Assembly: GCA_002382045.1 (NCBI GenBank)
Contig: DFZJ01000020.1
Coordinates: 1 to 7,699, forward strand
DNA: 7,699 bases
Source of the DNA: Syntrophaceae bacterium UBA4059
GTDB lineage: Bacteria > Desulfobacterota > Syntrophia > Syntrophales > Smithellaceae
Direction of reading: 5' to 3'
Shown: one piece after another, positions 1 to 5,644 of the stretch
Layout: every line of letters begins with the position of its first letter
How positions within the stretch are numbered: the first letter of the stretch is position 1
The notes under the pieces: model-generated
What the model saw: the letters and a program-made list of their open reading frames with translations, nothing else
Told to the model about the DNA's origin: nothing
Database searches by the model: none
Translations under genes and position numbers: made by a program

Positions 1-1493
1 CTGTAATCTTTCTTCTCCAGCTCCGCGATTCGTTTCTTGAGTTCAACCATTTTCAATTCCCTGCCGACGAATATCCTGTTTGTTTCTTCCAGCTGCGCAA
101 TGGTCTTTTTCAGCTCTGCGGTGCGCTCTTGAACCTTTTGCTCCAGTTCGGAATTGAGCTTGCGGATTTGTTCCTCCGCCAGTTTGCGCTCCGTGATGTC
201 TCTGAACAAACCAAGGAGACATTCCTTCCCGTCGACGATAATCGGGGAAGAACTGATATCTACGAAAAATACGGTTTTGTCTTTTTTGATGACGGAAATA
301 TTTTGTGCGGTTAATATCTCATTTCTCCGCAGCATTTCAAAGTGACGGATGATGAGTGGGAGAGATTCTTCGGGATGAATATCAGATAGTCCCAGCTTCA
401 AAAGTTCTTCCGTCGTATAACCCAGCATCTCACATATTTTTCGGTTGGCCATGGAGAACTTCCCGTCGTCAATTCGAGCGACAAGAATTCCATCGGATGC
501 GGAATCAAAGATCGTTTTGAACTTGAGTTCCGCTTCTGTCAGCGCGTCTTCCGCTTTCTTGCGCTCCGTGATGTCGCGAATGATCATACTGATGCGCTCT
601 TGATGTTCCCGATCCTGGAACAGCGCAACGGATACTTCCCCCGGAAATGTTGCCCCGTCTTTGCGCAGAAATGTCAGTTCACCGGTGAATTGACCAGTCC
701 GGGACCGTTCCGCAAGTGCCGCGGCCAGTCTCGGATCCGTGTTGTCCAGGATTCCCCGGCGTCCCCCGGTTTTGATTTCTTCCTCGCTCCTGCCGAAAAT
801 GCGGCAGGCGGCAGGATTGGCGGAAAAAATTTTTCCGTCGGGTGATGTCAGTAAAACAGCGTCGAGAGTGGAATCGAATAAAAGCCGGTAACGCTCCTCG
901 CTTTCGCCCAGCACGGCGGCGGCCTGTAGGGTTGAGAGATGGTCCGAAAGAATGCTGCCGGCCAGAATGGTCGCCAGCGGATACAGCAGGAGAATGGGGA
1001 GACCGAGGCGTTTGAATGTTGCCAGCCATACTCCCTCGGGCAGCGTGATCATCAGGGCCACCATCACCACGTGGACGGCGAGTCCCATGCCATAGAGGCG
1101 AAGGATCGACGGCGGCGAAACGAAGGGTCTGAAACGATAGTATGCCACAAGGCCGATGATCGACGATTCCAGAATCACCAGAACGCCCATCGTCGTGCCG
1201 ACGCCGCCCAGCGCGACCCGGCAGGCCAGAACGATGGCGCAGGACACAACGGCTGTCCAGGGGCCGAAAAACAGGGCGCCAAGGCTGAGCATAACCGATC
1301 GGCCGTCGAAGATCAGCCCCGATCCCAGATTGAGCGGCCGCAGCATACCGAGCACGGCCACACCGCCGAAAACAACGCCCTGAAGCAGAACACCCATGCG
1401 GGTATCCCGCGGCCAGCGCTTGTCGATAAATCCGGAAATGACGCTCAAGGCTACCAGGAGCGCCAGATTCAAAATCAAATCAAGGTAAATCAT
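1..1493 (-). CDS. Membrane sensor protein: 5TM-LYT domain plus two PAS domains (C-terminus off the left edge)
   Basis: The frame is open from the ATG at 1493 to the left edge: 497 codons with no stop in the window. Residues 1-190 are very hydrophobic and contain several membrane spans. They carry the LytS-type 5TM-5TMR signature (LRPLNLGSGLIFDGR near 51-65, ALFFGPW and GGVGTTMGVLVI after it). Residues about 205-312 form a first PAS domain ending in RDITERKKAED (about 306). Residues about 320-437 form a second PAS domain ending in RDITERKLAEE (about 431). A charged heptad-like coiled coil (QKVQERTAELKKT, ELKKRIAELEKK) follows up to the edge. It probably senses a signal at or in the inner membrane. 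No kinase domain is visible; similar proteins may end soon after such a coiled coil or continue into a kinase. AAAGGA at 1499-1504 supports the start, which overlaps the stop of the upstream kinase remnant. Confidence 0.9.
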   Translation of the reverse strand, partial: MIYLDLILNLALLVALSVISGFIDKRWPRDTRMGVLLQGVVFGGVAVLGMLRPLNLGSGLIFDGRSVMLSLGALFFGPWTAVVSCAIVLACRVALGGVGTTMGVLVILESSIIGLVAYYRFRPFVSPPSILRLYGMGLAVHVVMVALMITLPEGVWLATFKRLGLPILLLYPLATILAGSILSDHLSTLQAAAVLGESEERYRLLFDSTLDAVLLTSPDGKIFSANPAACRIFGRSEEEIKTGGRRGILDNTDPRLAAALAERSRTGQFTGELTFLRKDGATFPGEVSVALFQDREHQERISMIIRDITERKKAEDALTEAELKFKTIFDSASDGILVARIDDGKFSMANRKICEMLGYTTEELLKLGLSDIHPEESLPLIIRHFEMLRRNEILTAQNISVIKKDKTVFFVDISSSPIIVDGKECLLGLFRDITERKLAEEQIRKLNSELEQKVQERTAELKKTIAQLEETNRIFVGRELKMVELKKRIAELEKKDY

Positions 1494-1498
1494 CTTCG

Positions 1499-1504
1499 TC
1501 CTTT
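1499..1504 (-). promoter_or_regulatory. Ribosome binding site of the 5TM-PAS sensor
   Basis: The minus strand reads AAAGGA five bases before the ATG at 1493. It lies inside the last codons of the upstream kinase remnant, the usual layout for translationally coupled genes. It fixes the start at 1493 and would allow independent initiation now that the upstream frame is broken. Confidence 0.6.
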
Positions 1505-1797
1505 CAAGGGCAGGGTGAAGGTAAAGGTGCTGCCCTTTTCCCAGACGCTGGCGGCGCTTATTTCACCGCCCATTAAACCGGCCAGGCGTCGGCAGATAGC
1601 AAGGCCCAAACCGGTTCCTTCATTCTTGCGCCCGATGCCCGTATCCAGTTGCGTTTGTCAGCCGTCAATTTCTGAAGAAAGGCAGGCGTTGACGCAGGCA
1701 GCGAATTGCCCTGGTCTGCCTTTGTTGCGTGGGCAATACCCGCAAGCCCGATGAGAAGCAACAGCAGCACAGCGGCTGCAATCTCGGGGCGATTTAG

Positions 1798-1807
1798 TTT
1801 TTTTTTT
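1798..1807 (-). repeat. A10 homopolymer just after the kinase start codon
   Basis: Ten consecutive T on the plus strand (A on the coding minus strand) follow MVLQ of the kinase remnant. With 10 A the frame from the ATG at 1817 reaches a TAA immediately after the run. With 11 A it would read into the signal peptide. This is a natural slippage site, or an assembly or basecalling error. Confidence 0.85.
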
Positions 1808-1845
1808 GCAAAACCATGGAGGATTCCCTTCTGGTTGATCGTTGT

Positions 1846-1900
1846 TCGTGAAGCGTATCTCGTGAAGCGTGAAGCGCAAAAAACGAGATACGATTCACGA
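1846..1900. repeat. Inverted repeat with 18-bp arms and TGAAGCG heptamers in the loop
   Basis: Positions 1846-1863 are complementary to 1883-1900 with one mismatch (1853 against 1893), around a 19-base loop. GTGAAGC occurs at 1848-1854 and twice in tandem at 1862-1875. The element lies between the PAS remnant and the kinase remnant, and its right arm contains the TGA stop (1897-1895) of the PAS remnant. There is no T-tract of terminator type on either side. It looks like an intergenic REP-like element, though it could also act as an RNA hairpin downstream of the PAS gene. Confidence 0.75.
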
Positions 1901-2236
1901 TTTTCCCTCCAGATCATCAATCTTATCCTTGAGTTCCCGCTCGGTTTCCATAAACCGGGCGGAGAAAAAAACAATCCGGACATTGCCGTTCTTCTGCCTT
2001 ACCAGGATTTCTTCGCTGTTGACTTCTCCTGTCGTTCTCAACATGCCGGCTATTTTTTCACGATCATCCGGATGGACCCATAACCGGAGATCTTCCGCCA
2101 AGCTGCCAATGAGTTCTTCACGGGAATAACCTGTCCAGCGTATATAAGCCTGGTTTATATCAATAATTTTCCACCCGGAAAGCAAGATACTGATCCTGAT
2201 CCTGCAAAACAGGGTGCGAGGCTGAAATTCCTGTTT
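1895..2236 (-). pseudogene. PAS-domain remnant of a sensor protein
   Basis: The frame encodes a recognisable PAS core: WKIIDINQAYIRWTGYSREE, then WVHPDDREKIAGML, then NGNVRIVFFSARFMETEREL, ending EGKS and TGA at 1897-1895. The usual start of a PAS domain is poorly preserved (EFQPRTLFCRIRISILL), and an in-frame TAA lies at 2239-2237. There is no ATG in frame before the PAS core; only a TTG at 2185 could start it. About 100-113 residues are left, with no kinase, membrane or response-regulator part. It lies upstream of, and in the same direction as, the kinase remnant, so both probably belonged to one sensory locus. It is most likely the tail of a larger PAS sensor; a small free-standing PAS protein from the TTG is less likely. 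Confidence 0.75.
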
Positions 2237-2373
2237 TTAGTGATCCAGTGATAAGTCTCGGTTGGTCTGATCTCTTTCGGGGGCATACCTGCCTCAAAGC
2301 GGGTTCAGGCGGCTGAAACAGCGGCCACTATCCATGGGACAAATATAGCGATGCGCGTAACAATTATCTTGAG
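2237..2373. other. Unassigned junction between the sensory remnants and the export remnant
   Basis: No gene is recognisable here. On the plus strand an open stretch from 2317 runs in frame into the membrane-fusion-protein remnant and encodes HYPWDKYSDARNNYLEM, which does not look like that family. It may be a scrap of another gene joined by a deletion. Confidence 0.4.
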
Positions 2374-2774
2374 ATGATTATGAGAATATTGTCCAATAAA
2401 GTCAAGCAGGAAGATGACCGATGCCAAAAGCTGATCGGCGGCGGCTATGTCTCCCAATCCGAATACGATGCAGTCCGGACACGCTATCAGCGCTCGCAGG
2501 AGGCCGTGAAAGGGGCGCGGGCCGCCGTGTCCGGCGCCGAGGCGACGGTTCTGGTCAAAGTGCGGTTTCTGGACAAAGATGTCCGCATGTTGCCGGACAT
2601 GAGCGCAAAGGTGTCTTTTCTTTCCCGTGAACTTACGGCTGAGGAACTCAAACCCAGGTTGGCCGTTAATCAGTCGGCGCTGGTCCGCGTAAAAGAAAAA
2701 ATATTGTTTATCCGATTCAGGATGAAACGGTTCAAGGTAAAGGGATAAGGAAAAGCGTAAAGAATCTTACATGA
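2374..2774 (+). pseudogene. Membrane-fusion protein (HlyD/MacA-type efflux adaptor) with internal deletion and frameshift
   Basis: The family forms the periplasmic adaptor of ABC or RND efflux systems. The sequence encodes the descending arm of the coiled-coil hairpin (RCQKLIGGGYVSQSEYDA, then EAVKGARAAVSGAEA) and jumps directly to a late beta-barrel strand (TVLVKVRFLDKD, PDMSAKVSFLSRELTAEEL). The second lipoyl half and most of the barrel, expected between them, are missing; the in-frame join is near 2539-2550. The N-terminal membrane anchor and first hairpin arm are absent too. After SALVRVKEK the frame changes: with one extra A in the run at 2696-2701 it would read NIVYPIQDETVQGKG and end at TGA 2772-2774. 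In the present frame it ends at 2748. About 125 residues remain of a usual 350-420. The ABC ATPase scrap at 5368-5559 may be its former operon partner. Confidence 0.8.
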
Positions 2775-2790
2775 TCATAATCAATTCAGG

Positions 2791-2844
2791 AACCGGCAAT
2801 AATTATTGACAGATGTTATTTAAACCGGCTATGATTATTACCAG
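2791..2844 (+). repeat. 22-bp imperfect direct repeat with 32-bp period across the promoter
   Basis: Positions 2791-2812 and 2823-2844 match at 18 of 22 bases: both start AACCGGC, then share ATTATT and end CAG. The period of 32 bp is close to three helical turns. Copy one contains the -35 box and copy two the -10 box of the promoter listed separately. This suggests two operator copies on the same DNA face. Confidence 0.75.
2806..2835 (+). promoter_or_regulatory. Sigma-70-type promoter
   Basis: TTGACA at 2806-2811 matches the consensus -35 box perfectly. After an 18-bp spacer, TATGAT at 2830-2835 matches five of six -10 bases. Transcription would start near 2842 and run into the dead ATPase and possibly on to the amidohydrolase at 3755, with no obvious terminator between. 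Confidence 0.7.
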
Positions 2845-2858
2845 TCATAAACGGTTTA
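2821..2858. promoter_or_regulatory. 38-bp interrupted palindrome over the -10 box and start site: likely operator
   Basis: TAAACCG (2821-2827) pairs with CGGTTTA (2852-2858), and TATGA (2830-2834) with TCATA (2845-2849). The unpaired bases are GC (2828-2829) against AA (2850-2851), with a 10-base centre. Twelve of 14 positions per arm are symmetric. Since the left arm contains the -10 box, it lies mostly upstream of the start of the RNA. It therefore fits a protein-binding operator better than a leader hairpin. Confidence 0.65.
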
Positions 2859-2869
2859 GGGAATAAGTC

Positions 2870-3670
2870 ATGAGGAAGCGGATGATTGAGACGATTAAAT
2901 CCATGATTCTGGATTTTCAGGAAACCACAAGAGGGACAGGTGTGCCCAGACGTCTGCACATTAAGACGGTTTCCGGAAAGGCTGCCGTCAGTATCGGCGT
3001 TCGCCGCTCGGGAAAATCCACTTACACGTATCAGATTATTGACCGCCTGATTAAAAGCGGCGTGCCCCGCGAAAATATTCTCTTACTTAACTTTTTTGAC
3101 GACCGCCTCCACAATTTCCGTAGAGAAAATCTTGCGCTGATCACCGAGGCCTACGACTCACTTTATCCGGAAAAGAAAAATGCCGAGACGGTGTATTTGT
3201 TTTTTTGATGAGATTCAGGCCACCGAAGGTTGGGAGCCGTTGGTTGACCGGTTGATGCGAACGGAAAAATGCGAGATTTTATCTGACCGGCTCTTCGGCG
3301 CAGATGCGCGGACGCGCCTTGTCCGGGGAGATTTTTCCATATTCGTTCCGTGAGTTTTTGGACAGTAAAAGCATTGAATATACCCATCAACAATCTGACC
3401 GGCTACTTGAAGTCTCTGGGGCATAAGGTTCCCAAATCCTCCGTGGCGGAGTATCTGGACCGTTCAAAAATGCTGGTTCAGGCCTGCGAATCTCTGGCAG
3501 AAACACAAACCAAAAAAAGGGAAACCGCGGCGCCGGGTGAGGCGATGGCCGAACTGAAAATAGCATCCGCCGTCGTTGTCACCCGAAATGAAGACGGAGA
3601 AATCAGCACAGAGCGTGGAAAGATAGCGGTCATTCCGGTCCGGCGCTTCCTGCTGGAACTGACGCCATAG
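2870..3670 (+). pseudogene. AAA-family ATPase of the AAA_14/DUF4143 type, broken by two frameshifts and deletions
   Basis: The start at 2870 has AGGGA at 2858-2862. Residues from the start give MIETIKSMILDFQET, then Walker A GVRRSGKST and NILLLNFFDDRLHNF. At the T7 run (3200-3206) the frame hits TGA. One base on, the next frame carries the Walker B segment LFFDEIQATEGWEPLVDRLM. A second shift at T4 (3277-3280) leads to YLTGSSAQMRGRAL and FPYSFREFLD, ending at TAA 3424-3426. A third frame then gives YLKSLGHKVPKSSVAEYL and, after another join near 3458-3469, MLVQACESLAETQTKKRE to RRFLLELTP. In the family as I know it, about nine residues lie between SSAQM and RGRAL, and long stretches lie before YLKSLGHK and before the VQACESLA segment. 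About 265 codons remain of a usual 400-470. The role of these ATPases is unsettled. Confidence 0.85.
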
Positions 3671-3693
3671 AAGGTTGTCTTGGCAAGCAAGGT

Positions 3694-3713
3694 GCAAGCG
3701 GTTCAGGGTTCAG
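3694..3713. repeat. Tandem heptamer GGTTCAG x2, with a 12-bp repeat shared with 5345-5356
   Basis: GGTTCAG occurs at 3700-3706 and 3707-3713; on the other strand it reads CTGAACC twice. The 12 bases at 3694-3705 (GCAAGCGGTTCA) recur exactly at 5345-5356, on the far side of the amidohydrolase gene. Confidence 0.6.
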
Positions 3714-3754
3714 TGACACGAGTTATGAGCTATGAACGAAACCGGAGGTTTATT

Positions 3755-5320
3755 ATGCGTGTGTTTAAAAATGCCGAATTTATTTCCTGTGAAGATCAAA
3801 ACCGTATTTTCAAGTATCTGGTGGAAAAGGACGGGAAAATTCTTTTTTCAGGCGATCCGTTGCCGGAAGAATTTAAGTCGTGTGAATCGGTGGATTTAAA
3901 AAACCGATGCGTTCTTCCCGCCTTTGGCGACACCCACATGCATTTCAGTTCCTTTGCGTATTTCAATTCCGGTCTGGATTGCCGCGACGCGGGCGACTTT
4001 GCGGAACTGGGTGAACGCATTCGCGCCTGCATTGACCGGAGGAAAAAAGAAAAAGTCATTCTCGGATTCGGCTGTTCGGCGCACACGGTCTCCGAAAAAA
4101 AGCTTCCGGACCGGCACGACCTGGATCGCATGACGGACCGCCCTCTGATGATCGTCAAGTACGACGGCCATGCCGCCGTGGGCAATTCCGCCCTGATTGC
4201 CCAAATGCCCGCGGCTATTCTTTCCGACCCGGGCTTTGATCAAGACACCGGCTGGTTTTATTTGAATGCTTTTTATCTGGCGGTCAACCGCATTACGGCA
4301 TCCGTGTCGCTTCCGGCCCTTTTCAAAAACCTGATTGCGGGAAGCGACTATCTGGCGCGGCGAGGAATTGCTCTGGTGCATACGGCGGAAGGAGTGGGGT
4401 TTCCGCTGGACCTGGATGTCGATTTCATGCGCTTCGCCAATCGGGGCCTGCCGCCAAAATTTCAGGTATTTTTCCAGACGATGGATGTCAAAAAAGTTCA
4501 GCGCCGGAAGTTGCCCCGCATCGGCGGCTGCTTTGCCAATGCGCTGGACGGCTGTTTCGGGTCGGAAGACGCAGCGCTCAAAACGCCTTACACCAATAAC
4601 CCCAAAAACCGGGGCACGCTTTTTTATTCGCAGGCCGCAGTCAACGACTTTGCGATTCAGGCCAACCGCGCCGGTCTGCAGATTGCCATGCACGCCATTG
4701 GCGATGCGGCCATTGATCAGGCGCTGGCCGCCTTTGAGGCGGCGCTTGCGGATTTTCCCCGCAGCGATCATCGCCACATTATCATCCATGCGGATTTGAT
4801 GGACGAGGCGGCCATCGCCAGAGCCGCAAAGCTCAACCTCTGCATCGCCCTGCAGACGCCGTTTTTGTATTGGCCGCAGGAGCCGGTGGAATACCTTCAG
4901 CGTATTCTTGGACAGCGCGTGGAAAATCTGATACCGCTCAAAAGTATGCTGACGGCGGGAATCACCATTGCGGGCGGTTCCGACGCGCCCTGCACGTTGC
5001 CCGATCCCGTCGGCGGGATTTACGCGGCCTGCAATCACCCCAATGCGAATGAATCCGTGTCGGTTCTGGATGCTCTGCGCATGCACACGTCATCGTGCGC
5101 GAAGCTTTCTTTTGACGACAACACGCGGGGAACGCTGACCAACGGCAAGCTTGCGGATTTTGTCGTACTGGATCAAAATCCTCTGCAGACGCCCGTGGAG
5201 AAATTAAATGCCATCCCAGTCGAAGCCCTGTATTTAAAAGGTGAGAAATACGAAGGGCAGGGGGATCGCAGTATTGGCAGCCTGCTGATGGATTCGGTGA
5301 GGAACAGGTTCGGGACATAG
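3755..5320 (+). CDS. Metal-dependent amidohydrolase, amidohydrolase-3 (YtcJ-like) family
   Basis: A complete 521-residue protein, the usual length for this family of cytoplasmic hydrolases acting on amide or similar C-N bonds. The true substrate cannot be told. The start at 3755 follows a strong GGAGG; an upstream extension to 3680 is open but lies in repeat-like intergenic DNA. Family motifs in order: N-terminal beta-sandwich strand, VLPAFGDTHMHF with metal ligands His61 and His63, DGHAAVGNSALI (His139), LDGCFGSEDAAL (265-275), HAIGDAAIDQAL (His313), IIIHADLMD (His345) and GGSDAPCTLPDPVGGIYAAC with Asp410. The C-terminal GTLTNGKLADFVVLDQNPL closes the sandwich domain. No signal peptide is present. 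It stands alone between remnants on the same strand, so its promoter may be that at 2806-2835 or lie in the repeats just upstream. All key residues are present, so it looks functional. Confidence 0.93.
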   Translation: MRVFKNAEFISCEDQNRIFKYLVEKDGKILFSGDPLPEEFKSCESVDLKNRCVLPAFGDTHMHFSSFAYFNSGLDCRDAGDFAELGERIRACIDRRKKEKVILGFGCSAHTVSEKKLPDRHDLDRMTDRPLMIVKYDGHAAVGNSALIAQMPAAILSDPGFDQDTGWFYLNAFYLAVNRITASVSLPALFKNLIAGSDYLARRGIALVHTAEGVGFPLDLDVDFMRFANRGLPPKFQVFFQTMDVKKVQRRKLPRIGGCFANALDGCFGSEDAALKTPYTNNPKNRGTLFYSQAAVNDFAIQANRAGLQIAMHAIGDAAIDQALAAFEAALADFPRSDHRHIIIHADLMDEAAIARAAKLNLCIALQTPFLYWPQEPVEYLQRILGQRVENLIPLKSMLTAGITIAGGSDAPCTLPDPVGGIYAACNHPNANESVSVLDALRMHTSSCAKLSFDDNTRGTLTNGKLADFVVLDQNPLQTPVEKLNAIPVEALYLKGEKYEGQGDRSIGSLLMDSVRNRFGT

Positions 5321-5344
5321 GTTTATGCCCCTGCGGGTGACACA

Positions 5345-5356
5345 GCAAGCGGTTCA
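5345..5356. repeat. Second copy of the 12-bp repeat flanking the amidohydrolase gene
   Basis: GCAAGCGGTTCA, identical to 3694-3705 and in the same orientation. It starts 24 bases after the amidohydrolase stop codon. A single 12-base match is expected by chance about once in a window this size; the interest is its flanking position. Confidence 0.5.
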
Positions 5357-5367
5357 AAAAAGATAGG

Positions 5368-5559
5368 CATCAACATGCGGAAATGGCCCTCCAAATGGCG
5401 GGACTGGGCCATCGGATGGATCACTACCCGGGTGAAATGTCGGGCGGTGAACAGCAGTGTGTGGGTATCGCCCGTGCCATGGTGACTGATCCGACCATTC
5501 TGGGTACGTCGCCGGCCGCACCGCGGAAATCGGTACCCGGCGCACTGCCTGATTCATAA
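5368..5559 (+). pseudogene. ABC transporter ATPase fragment (MacB/LolD-like) around the signature motif
   Basis: The frame encodes EMALQMAGLGHRMDHYPGEM followed by the ABC signature region SGGEQQCVGIARAMVTDPTI. In family members this is followed directly by the Walker B segment (LVADEPTGDLD). Here it breaks off into GTSPAAPRKSVPGALPDS and a TAA at 5557-5559. Walker A, the Q-loop, the Walker B acidic pair and the H-loop are all missing, so it cannot hydrolyse ATP. The signature has Cys where QQR is usual. Only about 45 residues of roughly 230 are recognisable. It resembles the ATPase of efflux operons that pair with an adaptor like the remnant at 2374-2774, which suggests both come from one former operon. 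That link is inference. Confidence 0.8.
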
Positions 5560-5565
5560 AAATGG

Positions 5566-5579
5566 CTGAACGCTGAATC
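5566..5579. repeat. Degenerate tandem heptamer CTGAACG-CTGAATC
   Basis: Two adjacent copies at 5566-5572 and 5573-5579 differ at two positions. They follow the end of the ABC remnant by seven bases. The unit resembles CTGAACC (3700-3713, opposite strand) and GTGAAGC (1862-1875). Confidence 0.5.
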
Positions 5580-5644
5580 AATATGTGGTAGAGCAACTGG
5601 CGGTCGGCACTGCACGGCTAACTTGTATAAGGAAAGGAAAACAT

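Larger units (their letters stand above)
1490..1817 (-). pseudogene. Collapsed sensor histidine kinase: signal peptide and start of a solute-binding domain joined to the last part of the ATPase domain
   Basis: Two ends of one or two kinases are joined, with the middle gone. The 5' part encodes a signal peptide (hydrophobic AAAVLLLLLIGLAGIAHA) followed by FLQKLTADKRNWIRA. That stretch resembles the segment just before an SBP_bac_3 sensor domain in BvgS-like kinases. The 3' part, in another frame, encodes QLDTGIGRKNEGTGLGLAI, the G-box end of a HATPase_c domain, through EKGSTFTFTLPLKGRR to a TGA at 1492-1490. The breakpoint lies within about 1641-1653. The signal-peptide frame stops at 1575-1573 and the ATPase frame has a stop at 1660, so no functional kinase can be made. 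The ATG at 1817, preceded by AAGGGAA, is one base out of frame with the signal peptide because of the A10 run. Periplasmic-domain identity is inferred from a short stretch; the ATPase G-box is clear. Confidence 0.8.

Noticed and set aside
939..1754. Long plus-strand open frame (271 codons) rich in His, Gln, Asn and Arg
   Set aside because: It is antisense to the 5TM-PAS sensor and the kinase remnant, has low-complexity composition and no family resemblance.
1846..1900. Intrinsic terminator
   Set aside because: The stem is long but only moderately GC-rich, and no T-tract follows on either strand.
2870..3208. A small intact 112-residue ATP-binding protein
   Set aside because: It ends in the T7 run, and the next frame continues with Walker B and other parts of the same family, so it is a frameshift product.
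3680..3754. Upstream extension of the amidohydrolase
   Set aside because: The added residues would come from repeat-like DNA, while the ATG at 3755 has a strong GGAGG and starts where the family starts.
3896..5086. Long minus-strand open frame (396 codons)
   Set aside because: It lies wholly opposite the intact amidohydrolase, has an Arg/Gly/His-rich shadow composition and no motifs.
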